A stretch of 64,000 bases of DNA, taken from the NCBI GenBank assembly GCA_028383925.1, contig JAOEWO010000002.1:1-64000 (forward strand), given 5' to 3'. Below are positions 39,502 through 49,577 of the stretch, piece after piece. The number at the start of each line of letters is the position of its first letter. The first letter of the stretch is position 1. The notes beneath the pieces are model-generated. The model was not told the DNA's origin and searched no databases. It worked only from the letters and a program-made list of their open reading frames with translations. The position numbers and the translations under genes were made by a program. The stretch is from Winogradskyella sp. Lineage in GTDB: Bacteria > Bacteroidota > Bacteroidia > Flavobacteriales > Flavobacteriaceae.

Positions 39502-40530
39502 ATGATTTTGAGATCCCCATTAGTTGTTGTAATATTTAGTATTTGTTTAGTCTTAAAGGGGACTATTTATGCTCAAAGTGAAACTAATAATTCTATTAAA
39601 ATGACCTCTACTTTAATACAACCTACATATTTAAAAGCTGGTGATACCGTTGCAATAGTTGCCCCATCAGGTGTTTTAAAAAATCGTGAAGGTGAAGTAC
39701 AACAAGCTGTCGCACTATTAAAAAGTTGGGGTTTGTATGTTGTGGTCGGTAAGCATGTTTTTAAACAGTCTAATCATTTTGCAGGTACAGATGATGAGCG
39801 ATGTGAGGATATTCAAAATGCTCTAGACGATCCTACAATTAGTGCTATTTGGTGCGCTCGAGGCGGCTACGGAACTGTTAGAATTTTAGATAAATTAGAT
39901 TATACAAAGTTTAAAAATCATCCCAAATGGGTTATTGGCTACTCTGATATTACTGCGTTACATAACCAATTACACAACAACGGTTTTAAGTCTATACATG
40001 CCATAATGTGTGTAAGTTTAACTAAAGATTTAAGCGAAATAGCAGACGCTGTAGAAACGTTTAAGGCGGCACTATTTGGGTATCCTAAAAACTACGATTT
40101 ATACTATTCTCCATATAATAAAATTGGCGAAGCCAAAGGCCAACTAGTTGGAGGTAATTTAACCATATTGCACACCATGTTGGGTTCTAAAGAAAGTTTA
40201 GATACAACTAATAAAATTCTTTTTATAGAAGAAATAGGGGAGTACAAATACCATATAGATCGTATGTTGCAAAGTATGAAGCGTGCAGGTTATTTTGAAA
40301 ATTGTAAAGGTCTTATTGTTGGTGATATGTCTAGAATGCGAAAAAATACAACCCTTTGGGGCTCATCTGTAGAGCAGCTTATTTTAGATGTACTTAAGGA
40401 TTACGATTTTCCAATAACCTTTAATATGCCAGCAGGCCATGAGAAGAAAAATTTAGCATTAACTTTAGGTATGACCGTTGAGTTAAAAGTTGAGAAGGAT
40501 AAGACTTTGGTTAGTTTTATAAACAAATAA
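39502..40530 (+). CDS. LD-carboxypeptidase (S66 family)
   Basis: DTVAIVAPSGVL; AIWCARGGYGTVRILDKLDY; VIGYSDITALHNQLHNNG; LVGGNLTILHTMLG. Confidence 0.95.
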   Translation: MILRSPLVVVIFSICLVLKGTIYAQSETNNSIKMTSTLIQPTYLKAGDTVAIVAPSGVLKNREGEVQQAVALLKSWGLYVVVGKHVFKQSNHFAGTDDERCEDIQNALDDPTISAIWCARGGYGTVRILDKLDYTKFKNHPKWVIGYSDITALHNQLHNNGFKSIHAIMCVSLTKDLSEIADAVETFKAALFGYPKNYDLYYSPYNKIGEAKGQLVGGNLTILHTMLGSKESLDTTNKILFIEEIGEYKYHIDRMLQSMKRAGYFENCKGLIVGDMSRMRKNTTLWGSSVEQLILDVLKDYDFPITFNMPAGHEKKNLALTLGMTVELKVEKDKTLVSFINK

Positions 40531-40576
40531 CGATTAAATAGGCGGTAGTTATTACTGTTTTTATTGAAACAAAAAT

Positions 40577-40936
40577 ATGGCACAACACAACGAACTTGGA
40601 AAAAAAGGGGAGCAACTTGCTGTAGATTTTCTTCATAAGAACAACTATAAAATTATACAACGCAACTACCGTTTTGATAAAGCAGAGGTAGATATTATAG
40701 CACAAAAGACTGGTATTTTAGCTATAGTTGAAGTAAAAACAAGATCTACCACAGATTTTGGGAATCCGCAAGATTTTGTAAAACCCAAACAGATTAAAAA
40801 TTTAGTAAAGGCTGTAGATGCTTATGTTATAGAGAATAATATAAACTTAGAAGTGCGTTTTGATATTATTGCTATTGTAAAAAAGAATAAAGGCTTTGAA
40901 ATTGAGCATTTAGAAAATGCATTTTATCATTTTTAA
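40577..40936 (+). CDS. YraN family (UPF0102) putative endonuclease
   Basis: NELGKKGEQLAVDFLHKNNYKIIQRNYRFDKAEVDIIAQKTGILAIVEVKTRS. Confidence 0.92.
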   Translation: MAQHNELGKKGEQLAVDFLHKNNYKIIQRNYRFDKAEVDIIAQKTGILAIVEVKTRSTTDFGNPQDFVKPKQIKNLVKAVDAYVIENNINLEVRFDIIAIVKKNKGFEIEHLENAFYHF

Positions 40937-41271
40937 ATATACAGATGTATAACAACAAAAAACAGACTGTAGAATGCTACATTAACTATAGCATCTTTTG
41001 TTTTAAGCGTTTTTAAGCGTTTTATTTCCTTCTTTAAAATTCCAAATGATAATACAAAAGACACCAAGGCAATGCCAGTGAAAATAAACCAATACAGAGA
41101 TTGTGGATAGGGTAGGGTTATATTGGTAACAAAAAATAAAATAAACAAACCACCTGCAATTACTAATCGCTTTTCTTCATTTAAACTAAGCTTGTTTCTA
41201 AGTGAAATATCTCTAAGCTTAAAAACGATTAATACGCTAATAGCAGTGATAAATATTAAGGTTAAGTTCAT
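40933..41271 (-). CDS. Hypothetical membrane protein
   Basis: About 3-4 hydrophobic segments; ORF fits between neighbours. Confidence 0.6.
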   Translation of the reverse strand: MNLTLIFITAISVLIVFKLRDISLRNKLSLNEEKRLVIAGGLFILFFVTNITLPYPQSLYWFIFTGIALVSFVLSFGILKKEIKRLKTLKTKDAIVNVAFYSLFFVVIHLYI

Positions 41272-41330
41272 GTGCTGAGTTTGTAGTAAAAATAATAATT
41301 AAAGGTTAATTTTTATTTTTTTATAATTAT

Positions 41331-41909
41331 TTATTTGTAGAAATTCATTTCATCAATGTAATGCCATACGTTTTCCGATAGCATTGGGCGCACATTTCGA
41401 TGAGCTTTTATTTCTTTTCTTATAAACGTAGAAGATAGCTCCATTATTGGCGCAGATATGAAAAAAATTTTTGGATGGTTTATAAATTGTTTATCTACAG
41501 TAGCTTCAGACAATCTTGGGTAAACATAGATACTATGATTTTCTAAAATAAGCTCATAGTTTTTCCACTTATGAAAACTTTTTAAATTGTCTTCTCCCAT
41601 AATTAACGAGAAGTTGTATTCTGGGTGTTTTTCAAAAAGATAAGTCAGCGTGTCAATAGTATAGTTGGGTTGCTTTAAACTAAACTCTATAGCACTTGGG
41701 TGTAATTTTTCATAATCCTTTGTAGCACGGTAAACCATCTCTAAACGCTGATTATTGTCTAGCAAACTACTTTTCTTTTTAAACGGACTTAAAGGGGTAA
41801 CGACAAACCAAATTTGGTCTAAATCACTATGCTCGGCTAGATGGTTAGCAATTGTTAAATGGCCAATATGTATAGGGTTAAATGTGCCAAAATATAAACC
41901 GATTTTCAT
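41331..41909 (-). CDS. nadD: Nicotinate-nucleotide adenylyltransferase
   Basis: GLYFGTFNPIHIGHLTIANHL; FSLIMGEDNLKSFHKWKNYE. Confidence 0.93.
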   Translation of the reverse strand: MKIGLYFGTFNPIHIGHLTIANHLAEHSDLDQIWFVVTPLSPFKKKSSLLDNNQRLEMVYRATKDYEKLHPSAIEFSLKQPNYTIDTLTYLFEKHPEYNFSLIMGEDNLKSFHKWKNYELILENHSIYVYPRLSEATVDKQFINHPKIFFISAPIMELSSTFIRKEIKAHRNVRPMLSENVWHYIDEMNFYK

Positions 41910-41921
41910 TATATACGCTAT

Positions 41922-42512
41922 TTATTCCTTTATAAAATCTGAAACCAAATTATAAGCATTTTCTAAAGCCTCGTCTAGGTTTTTATTAACCACAATAGTA
42001 TCAAAAAGAGGTGCTGTTGCTAGTTCTGCTGGTGCCTTAGCAACACGCATACTTATTTTGTCTTCGCTTTCTTCACCTCTGTCTTTAAGACGTCTTACCA
42101 ATTCATTTAAATCTGGTGGTTTAACAAAAATAGAAAGAGTTTGCTCTGGAAATTTTCTTTTTATACGAAGACCGCCAGAAACATCAATATCAAAAATAAC
42201 ATGTTTACCTTCGGCCCAAATACGTTCTACTTCTGCTTTTAGTGTACCATAAAAATTGTCTCTATAAACTTCTTCCCACTCTAAAAAAGAGTCTGCTTTA
42301 ATCTTATCTTTAAATTCTGAAAGCGATAAGAAATAGTAATCTTTACCATGCTTTTCATTACCACGGGCAGCACGAGAGGTTGCAGAAATAGAAAATTCTA
42401 AATTAAGTTCTTTTTGTTTTAGTAAATGACGAACAATAGTTGTTTTACCAGATCCTGATGGAGCTGAGAATACAATAAGTTTGCCTTGTTTTATGTTTTT
42501 TGATTCTGACAC
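41922..42512 (-). CDS. gmk: Guanylate kinase
   Basis: KLIVFSAPSGSGKTTIVRHLL; SISATSRAARGNEKHGKDYYFLS. Confidence 0.97.
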   Translation of the reverse strand: MSESKNIKQGKLIVFSAPSGSGKTTIVRHLLKQKELNLEFSISATSRAARGNEKHGKDYYFLSLSEFKDKIKADSFLEWEEVYRDNFYGTLKAEVERIWAEGKHVIFDIDVSGGLRIKRKFPEQTLSIFVKPPDLNELVRRLKDRGEESEDKISMRVAKAPAELATAPLFDTIVVNKNLDEALENAYNLVSDFIKE

Positions 42513-42560
42513 TTTTAAACTTTTTTTACTGAATACTAAGACTTGGGGACTCTGTACTAG

Positions 42561-43445
42561 TTAGAGTACATTTAATAATTGTTCTTTAATTTTTTCGAGC
42601 TCATCTTTCATCTGCACTACCAGTTTTTGCATTGGTGCATGGTTAGATTTAGAGCCAATAGTATTTATTTCGCGGCCAATTTCTTGAGAGATAAACCCTA
42701 ATTTTTTACCATTAGAATCGCTAGAATTTAGAGTCTTAATAAAATAATCTAAGTGGTTATCTAGCCTTACTTTTTCTTCTGTAATATCAAATTTCTCAAT
42801 ATAGTAGACTAACTCTTGCTCAAAACGGTTTTCATCTACTTTTTCTTTAATATCAGAAATACCTTTTTCTAATCGGGCTCTAACCCCATCAATACGGTCG
42901 GGATCCATAGTAATTACCTCTTCTAGAAGTCGTGTTAAAGTTGCAATTCTATTTTCAAAATCTTGTTTTAAAATAGCCCCTTCATCTTTACGATACGCAA
43001 CTATTTTGGTAATAGCTTCGTTAATTTCGTTGTTAATTAAAGCCCATTCATTTTCATCAATATCATCACGCTCTGTTGTAATTGCATCTGGCAAACGAAT
43101 AGCCATTTTTAAAAGCTCAGTGGCGTCGCCATCAACAACTTCTTTAAGTTGTTTTATGTATTCATTTACAACTGTTTTGTTAATTTTAGAGCTAGTGTCT
43201 TCTCCTGTAATTTCTACAAAAAGTGAAAAATCTACTTTGCCACGTACCAGGCTTTTAGCTATAACTTTTCTTATGCCTAACTCTTTTGCACGGTACATAG
43301 ACGGCATACGCGCGTTAAGATCTAAACTTTTACTGTTAAGTGATTTTAATTCGATAGATATTTTTTTGGTTGGGAGCTGTAGTACAGATTTCCCATAACC
43401 GGTCATAGATTGTATCATTAATACGATGCGATTAAAGTTAGACAA
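42561..43445 (-). CDS. YicC family protein
   Basis: MIQSMTGYGK; IELKSLNSKSLDLNARMP; C-terminal SKSNHAPMQKLVVQMKDELEKIKEQLLNVL. Confidence 0.93.
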   Translation of the reverse strand: MSNFNRIVLMIQSMTGYGKSVLQLPTKKISIELKSLNSKSLDLNARMPSMYRAKELGIRKVIAKSLVRGKVDFSLFVEITGEDTSSKINKTVVNEYIKQLKEVVDGDATELLKMAIRLPDAITTERDDIDENEWALINNEINEAITKIVAYRKDEGAILKQDFENRIATLTRLLEEVITMDPDRIDGVRARLEKGISDIKEKVDENRFEQELVYYIEKFDITEEKVRLDNHLDYFIKTLNSSDSNGKKLGFISQEIGREINTIGSKSNHAPMQKLVVQMKDELEKIKEQLLNVL

Positions 43446-43500
43446 AGGTACAAAAATGAATGGTTTTTATACAGTAATAAAAAGTTTGAAAACCACTGAG

Positions 43501-43527
43501 TTGCCACCTCATACTTTTTTAACTTTG
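43501..43527 (+). promoter_or_regulatory. Bacteroidota-type sigma-A promoter upstream of thioesterase
   Basis: TTG (43501-43503), 16-nt spacer, TAACTTTG (43520-43527) matching TTG-N-TAnnTTTG. Confidence 0.45.
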
Positions 43528-43550
43528 CAACTGCTTAAGAACACAAAACT

Positions 43551-44030
43551 ATGTATAAGAAACAATTTGAAATTCGTTGGAGTGATGTAGACGCAAATGG
43601 ACATTTAGCTAATTCTGCATACACTAATTTTATGAGTCATGCGCGAATGTCCTTTTTTGGTGAACAAGGCTTTTCTATGCCTCAAATTAGAACGCACAAT
43701 GTTGGACCAGTTGTTTTTTATGAACACATGTTCTATTTTAAAGAGTCTTTTATAGGTGCGCCTATTACTGTAACTATAGAGGTATCTGGCTTAAGTGAAG
43801 ATGGTATGTTATTTATGTTTGAGCATAATTTTTATAATGATAAAGGCGAAAACTTAGCGTATTGCGAAATGCAAGGTGGTTGGATAGATTTAACTTATAG
43901 AAAACTAACAGGTTTGCCAGAAACTTTACTCGCATTGGCAAAAAAATTCCCAAAATCTGAAAGTTTTAAGGTTTTAACCAAAGCAGATACGCGCAAGCAC
44001 GGTATAAAGCCAAAAGCTATGAAACTATAG
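43551..44030 (+). CDS. Acyl-CoA thioesterase (hotdog fold)
   Basis: FEIRWSDVDANGHLANSAYTNFMSHAR; TVTIEVSGLSEDG. Confidence 0.88.
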   Translation: MYKKQFEIRWSDVDANGHLANSAYTNFMSHARMSFFGEQGFSMPQIRTHNVGPVVFYEHMFYFKESFIGAPITVTIEVSGLSEDGMLFMFEHNFYNDKGENLAYCEMQGGWIDLTYRKLTGLPETLLALAKKFPKSESFKVLTKADTRKHGIKPKAMKL

Positions 44031-44051
44031 TTTACTGTAAGCGAATAACAT

Positions 44052-45185
44052 TTATTTAAAAGGTTGGTGTTGCTTAAAAGACTTTATTTGTACGTTTTTA
44101 ATAAACGGCTTTAATAGTAGATTAGGTACATACCTTTTGTGTTTGCAATAACAAGTTAATGTTTTGGGTATAGCACCGAGCGTGCTTTTTATTTCGGAGG
44201 CGGTTCTGCCTAAATTTATGTGTTTAGATTTGGTAGATATACCTAGCCTAATATAGTCGTTTAAAATGCGGGTATATATGCCGTAATCTTTGTTTTTAGA
44301 ATAGTCAATACCTATAAAATGAGCATCAAGATTAGCCCCGTTTAGCATTGCAGAGAGAAACCCAACTAATTTATCATCTAAAAAATAGCCTTTTACTATA
44401 AATTTTTCTTTGAATGTGTTTTTAAGATGCACATATGTTTCTAGGTTTAAAACTTGCGCGTTAAAATCTGCATTTTCTATTGTGTTTTGGTATAAAGCTT
44501 GTAGTTCTTCTTTGTGTTTATTAATAGCTTCAGTAGAAAATGAAACAACGTTTAAAGCATCACTTTTAGCATCTGCTCGGTTCGCCTTTACTCTGTATTT
44601 AGATTTTAAAGCACTTGTGTAATCTTTAAAAGATGCCCATTTAGGGTCTAATGTAATGATCATATTAGGCTCAACTTGCATAGCTGTATAATCGTAAGAT
44701 TGTAAATGATCTGTAATATAAAGCGATTCGTTTTCAAAATCTTTAACAAAAATAGTGCTTAGTTTTTTAGTGCTTTTAGATAACTTTTTAACCCCTTTTA
44801 CTAGGGCTTTAAATGTTTCAATTTTATCTTCACCTTCTTTTAAAAATGTACCATATTCGCCGCTTAAAAAAGCATTACCACAAAATAAAACACGTATTTG
44901 ATTATTGCAAAACATAGTGTTTACAAAACGTCTTATTTTGTGAGACATTTTAATGTTTTTTGTAATTGTTTCTACACCTATTGTTACAATTTGTGTGTTG
45001 GCAAAGGCTATAGCTTTTTTATCTTTTATAATAAAGATATAGTTAAAATTAATGTCTGTGTTAGCGAACTCAAAAGCTTTTAAAAATTGTGGTGAATAAT
45101 AAATATTTGTACAACAATTTACATTATCCCAATAGGCTTGAGGAATAGATTTTACGGTTGTAAATACTTCAGATTTTAAATGCAA
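44052..45185 (-). CDS. GNAT/FemAB-like acyltransferase family protein
   Basis: KGYFLDDKLVGFLSAMLNGANLDAHFIGIDYSKNKDYGIYTRILNDYIRLGI. Confidence 0.65.
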   Translation of the reverse strand: MHLKSEVFTTVKSIPQAYWDNVNCCTNIYYSPQFLKAFEFANTDINFNYIFIIKDKKAIAFANTQIVTIGVETITKNIKMSHKIRRFVNTMFCNNQIRVLFCGNAFLSGEYGTFLKEGEDKIETFKALVKGVKKLSKSTKKLSTIFVKDFENESLYITDHLQSYDYTAMQVEPNMIITLDPKWASFKDYTSALKSKYRVKANRADAKSDALNVVSFSTEAINKHKEELQALYQNTIENADFNAQVLNLETYVHLKNTFKEKFIVKGYFLDDKLVGFLSAMLNGANLDAHFIGIDYSKNKDYGIYTRILNDYIRLGISTKSKHINLGRTASEIKSTLGAIPKTLTCYCKHKRYVPNLLLKPFIKNVQIKSFKQHQPFK

Positions 45186-45186
45186 A

Positions 45187-46080
45187 TTAGTGTGCTTTTT
45201 TTCGTTTTATAGTAACTAAGTAAACACCTAAAAATATAAGTAGCATCGCACCAATTTTTATAGCATCTATAAAGTCTGCACCCATTGCTAGGGCAAAAAG
45301 TCCTGCAATTACAGGCTGAAGGTAAATAAATATACCTACAGTAGATGCTTTTAGTTTGTTTAATGCTAGCGGGTTAAGTAAGTATGTGCCAAAAGTGGCG
45401 CCAACTATTACAAATACAACAGACCATGATGTATATGTTGTAAATGTTTGCCATTGCACTGCTTTTAGCTCGGTATAACCAAAAGGAATTAATATAATAA
45501 GACCAAATAGAAATAGCCATTTAATAAATGTAAACGGATGGTATTTAGCCGTTAGTTTTTTAATTAATATAACATATATACTGTATGATATTGCATTTAA
45601 GAAAATAAATAAATTTCCTAGAGGCACGTTATCACCTGGCCTACCAGACTTACCATATAATGTTAAAATTAAAGCGCCAACTAGACCTAGAGTTACTCCA
45701 AATATTTTGAGTTTGGTAACATGCTCCTTTAAAATAATTGAAGACAAAATTAAAATAATGATTGGCACAATAATCATTATTGATGATGCATGTATTGGTG
45801 AAGTGTATTCTAAGCCTTTAAAAAATAAAAGCATATTAATTACAACACCAAAAAGCGCCGCAATAAAAAATTTAAAAAAATCTTTTTTATCTATTTTTTG
45901 CTTTGGTAAAAAAATGCTGATTATCCAAAATAAAGCTGTGGCGCCAATAACTCTTAACAGTACAAAACCAAAAGGTTTTATATAGTTTTCGTTCATTACT
46001 ACTTTTGCTATAGTATAATTAAGACCGTAAAGAAGTTGCACCATAAAGAGTGCGAAAATTGCAAATCCTCTGCTATTCAT
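45187..46080 (-). CDS. EamA/DMT family transporter
   Basis: Multiple TM segments; LLFFKGLEYTSPIHASSIMIIVPIIILILSSIILKEHVTKLKIFGVTLGLVG. Confidence 0.9.
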   Translation of the reverse strand: MNSRGFAIFALFMVQLLYGLNYTIAKVVMNENYIKPFGFVLLRVIGATALFWIISIFLPKQKIDKKDFFKFFIAALFGVVINMLLFFKGLEYTSPIHASSIMIIVPIIILILSSIILKEHVTKLKIFGVTLGLVGALILTLYGKSGRPGDNVPLGNLFIFLNAISYSIYVILIKKLTAKYHPFTFIKWLFLFGLIILIPFGYTELKAVQWQTFTTYTSWSVVFVIVGATFGTYLLNPLALNKLKASTVGIFIYLQPVIAGLFALAMGADFIDAIKIGAMLLIFLGVYLVTIKRKKAH

Positions 46081-46426
46081 GTATGGCTAGTTTTGCGGCT
46101 TCGACTGTTTTTTTAGAATTACCTATAAAAATGGCAGTATTGTAAATAATTACTGGGCGTTTTAAAAATGTGTAATGTTCTAAAATATAGTTTTTGTAAT
46201 CCTCTTCAGTAAGTGTTTTTTCCTTTAAGCCTAGTTCTTTGTAAAGTCTAGCGCGTTTACTAAATAGGTTTTCAAAACTGCCAGCTAAAGCTTTCATTTC
46301 GTTAATTTGAGATTCGCTAATGGCTTGTGTCTTTATATCTTGAAGCTCAAAATCATTAGTTATATTAAGTGTATTTATAATACGCTTACATGTGTCACAG
46401 GTACTTAAGTGGTAAATCTTTTTCAT
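46073..46426 (-). CDS. ArsC/Spx family arsenate reductase-like protein
   Basis: MKKIYHLSTCDTCKRIINTL; FLKRPVIIYNTAIFIGNSK. Confidence 0.85.
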   Translation of the reverse strand: MKKIYHLSTCDTCKRIINTLNITNDFELQDIKTQAISESQINEMKALAGSFENLFSKRARLYKELGLKEKTLTEEDYKNYILEHYTFLKRPVIIYNTAIFIGNSKKTVEAAKLAIHE

Positions 46427-46575
46427 GTGTATTTGTTTAAAAAGACAATTGCTTTTAGCTCTTTATGAGCTATTTTTTAAAGTACAAAGTAACTTCATTT
46501 AAATCTAAATTGAATTAGATTTCATTAAATAAAATGCATTATTCTATTTTTACCATTAAGAATTTATTTTATACT

Positions 46576-47823
46576 ATGGATTATTATTCAATTGCAACTG
46601 TACTTATTGTATTGTCAGCCATTTTTGGTTACATCAATGTTAGATTTTTAAAATTACCAATAACAATAGGTTTAATGCTAATCACTATAGTTTTTACGCT
46701 CATACTTGTAATTATTGGCCAGTTTGATGACAGCTTGCTTTTACGGGAGAAAGCATTTATAATGCAAATAGATTTTGAAACTGTGCTCTTAGATATTATG
46801 TTAAGTTTTTTGCTTTTTGCAGGTGCTTTGCACACTAATTTCGATCAGCTTAAAATTCAAAGAGGTCCTATACTGGCTTTCGCTACGTTTGGTGTTATTA
46901 CATCTACTTTTCTTGTAGGTATTTTTATGTATTATCTTCTTCAACTTGTAGGTTTAGAAATCTCGTTTATTAATTGTTTACTATTTGGTGCTTTAATTTC
47001 GCCAACAGATCCTATAGCGGTTTTAGGTATATTAAAAAAGGCTGGCGCACCAAAAAAATTAGAAACCAAAATTGTAGGTGAATCGTTATTTAATGATGGT
47101 GTTGGTGTTGTAGTATTCTTAACCATTTTTGCAGTAGCAGCTAAGCCAAATGCAGCTATTGAGTTTTCTGAAATTGCCACATTGTTTGGTCAAGAGGTGT
47201 TTGGTGGTATTATTTTGGGTGGCTTATTGGGTTGGGTAACTTACCGACTAATGCGCTCTATTGATAACTATGAGGTTGAGGTAATTTTAACTATTTCTGC
47301 AGTAATGGGTGGTACAATGTTAGCGCATCAACTACACTTGTCTGCACCTTTAGCGATGGTAACTGCAGGTTTAATTGTTGGTAATGATACGGTTAGGGAT
47401 TCTGCAATGTCAGAAATTACAGAAACATATGTAGATAAGTTTTGGGAATTAATTGATGTTTTACTAAATACTGTGCTGTTTATAATGATAGGCATGGAGA
47501 TGTTGGTGCTCACTTTTAAAGAAAATTATATCTATGCAGGTTTACTAGCTATTCCTTTAATTTTAATGTGTCGTTATATCTCACTTTGGTTACCGGTTAA
47601 GTTCTTTTCTAAACGCTTAGATTTTGTGCCGAAGACTAATTTAATAATGACTTGGGGAGGTTTACGAGGTGGTATCTCAATTGCATTAGCATTAAGTCTT
47701 ACCCAGGCTATGGACAGAGAGTTATTTTTAGTTATTACTTATATTGTAGTCGTTGTATCTATTGTAGGGCAAGGGTTAACTGTAGAGCCAATTATAAAAC
47801 GATTAACAAAAAAAGTAAATTAA
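46576..47823 (+). CDS. Na+(cation)/H+ antiporter, CPA1 family
   Basis: LLFGALISPTDPIAVLGILKKAGAPKKLETKIVGESLFNDGVGVV; LIMTWGGLRGGISIALALSL; start reassigned to MDYYSIAT. Confidence 0.93.
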   Translation: MDYYSIATVLIVLSAIFGYINVRFLKLPITIGLMLITIVFTLILVIIGQFDDSLLLREKAFIMQIDFETVLLDIMLSFLLFAGALHTNFDQLKIQRGPILAFATFGVITSTFLVGIFMYYLLQLVGLEISFINCLLFGALISPTDPIAVLGILKKAGAPKKLETKIVGESLFNDGVGVVVFLTIFAVAAKPNAAIEFSEIATLFGQEVFGGIILGGLLGWVTYRLMRSIDNYEVEVILTISAVMGGTMLAHQLHLSAPLAMVTAGLIVGNDTVRDSAMSEITETYVDKFWELIDVLLNTVLFIMIGMEMLVLTFKENYIYAGLLAIPLILMCRYISLWLPVKFFSKRLDFVPKTNLIMTWGGLRGGISIALALSLTQAMDRELFLVITYIVVVVSIVGQGLTVEPIIKRLTKKVN

Positions 47824-48539
47824 TTAACCTTTAAATAAGGGGATAGAATATCTGTTGGTATTGCAAACTCTGTATAACCTTGGTTATAAGATGCAATTTC
47901 ATATACGTTGTATAATAAGACTAAGCCATCTTCTGTAAAGCCAATATTATTTGGAAGTTGAAACGGTTCACCAAAAAAGAAATCTTCAATACTTAAATTT
48001 TCAGAAGTATTAGAGTCTATAGCTATCTTAAAGTGTTTTTTAGCTAGGTTTTTAAAAGCTACAACATCATTTATAATATCTTCTAGTGTAAAAAGACGCC
48101 CTGTATTTGGGTTAAAATTTAAGAATGTAATAGTATCATTACCATGTGCACCGCCTTTATCTGTATAAATGCTGAGCGCAATAGTGAGTACTTCGCTAGA
48201 GCTGTAGGTAACTTCAGATTCAATATTTAAGACCCAAGTTGACTCTCTGTCTGAAAAATATTTTTTAAAATTTACAAATTCAGTATCAAATTCATTTAAG
48301 GCATCTTCTAAGTTTTTTATAGATTCTGAATCTGAAATAGCCTTAATGATCTCGTTTTTAATACTTGTATTTATAGCTTTAGAAATTGCATTATTAGCAG
48401 TAGCTTCCGTTAATAGTACATTAATATCTGCATTATAGATTTTAGTGGTTTCAGTGGTTTTAAAGCTAAGTGGTTTTGTGTCTTTATTACAAGAAAAAAG
48501 AAGACAAATAAAGAGAGCTAAAACAGTGAGTTTTTTCAA
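47820..48539 (-). CDS. DUF3298/RsiV-like lipoprotein
   Basis: Lipobox LLFSCNKD; GGAHGNDTITFLNFNPNTGRLFTLEDI. Confidence 0.8.
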   Translation of the reverse strand: MKKLTVLALFICLLFSCNKDTKPLSFKTTETTKIYNADINVLLTEATANNAISKAINTSIKNEIIKAISDSESIKNLEDALNEFDTEFVNFKKYFSDRESTWVLNIESEVTYSSSEVLTIALSIYTDKGGAHGNDTITFLNFNPNTGRLFTLEDIINDVVAFKNLAKKHFKIAIDSNTSENLSIEDFFFGEPFQLPNNIGFTEDGLVLLYNVYEIASYNQGYTEFAIPTDILSPYLKVN

Positions 48540-48566
48540 AATATAAATGTATTTTATTTGGGTGTT

Positions 48567-49370
48567 TTAATCTAAATAATAAATGTATCCAAAATTTAAC
48601 CAAACATTCCAATCATTATCTTTATTAGATGGTAAATTATGGTTTAGACCATCTATAAAGTCATTAAAATAGTATTGTCCTCTAAGCTCTACAAACAAAT
48701 CTGATAATATAGAGAGTTTGTAGCGTGTGCCAATACTTGCTACAAAAGACCACGTGCTACCTCCATCGACGCTAACAAAAGGCTCTCCGTTTGCTACATC
48801 ATCCCAAAAATTGTAAAAATTATCATTGTTATTAACATTACCATCTCCAAAAGTGGTTTTTACATTAGGTTGGTAGGATACTAAATGTGCACCAGCGGCT
48901 ATAAAAGGTGCAAAAGAGTAAACCCCTGCAGAAAAGGCTCTAATACTTAACGGAAAATATTCTAGCTGCATACCAATATCCCAGTTTTGGGCTTCACCTG
49001 TGTGAGCTCTTAATTGGTTTGCTTCTTCGCTTTGCCTACTATTATCTACCCATTCGCCAATATGCTCTAGTTCGGTTTTATTCCAAGAAATTTCACTTCT
49101 TAATTTAAAATGATCATTAAAATAAGTGTCTGTAGAGTAGCAATTACAATCTGCACGGTAGGCAAAATTAATATAATGTACTACACCAAGTGCTATACCT
49201 GTGTTACCAGCGTTGGTGCCAAAATCATTACGAACGCCAAAATCCGATTTAAAAGCTACGGAGCCAACAAAGACACCAATTTCGTGAGAAATTCCCAATT
49301 GAGAATAGCTATTCTGAATAGTAAAAATAAACGCTAAAAAGATGAGGGACCTTTTAAAGTATTTTGTCAT
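48567..49370 (-). CDS. Outer-membrane beta-barrel-like hypothetical protein
   Basis: Signal peptide; QLGISHEIGVFVGSVAFKSDFG; C-terminal WLNFGYIYYLD. Confidence 0.7.
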   Translation of the reverse strand: MTKYFKRSLIFLAFIFTIQNSYSQLGISHEIGVFVGSVAFKSDFGVRNDFGTNAGNTGIALGVVHYINFAYRADCNCYSTDTYFNDHFKLRSEISWNKTELEHIGEWVDNSRQSEEANQLRAHTGEAQNWDIGMQLEYFPLSIRAFSAGVYSFAPFIAAGAHLVSYQPNVKTTFGDGNVNNNDNFYNFWDDVANGEPFVSVDGGSTWSFVASIGTRYKLSILSDLFVELRGQYYFNDFIDGLNHNLPSNKDNDWNVWLNFGYIYYLD

Positions 49371-49577
49371 ATCTGCCTATGTTGAAGTGCTTTGCAAACA
49401 AATATATAAAAACGCGCTAGAATACAAAGTAAAACAGATAAAATGCAAAGTTTATTGTTTTTGGGGATAATGTAATTTGATAAAATTTTAATGAGAATAT
49501 AAAAAATATAAGTTGTTATTTTTACAGATAATGTATCTTTACACCCAATTAAACACAATTTCTTAACAATACTTTAT

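Noticed and set aside
42058-43398. ORFs antisense to gmk and yicC
   Set aside because: Opposite clear housekeeping genes; no independent evidence.
49367-49558. 63-aa ORF upstream of gdhA
   Set aside because: AT-rich intergenic reading with no conserved-looking features; likely chance.
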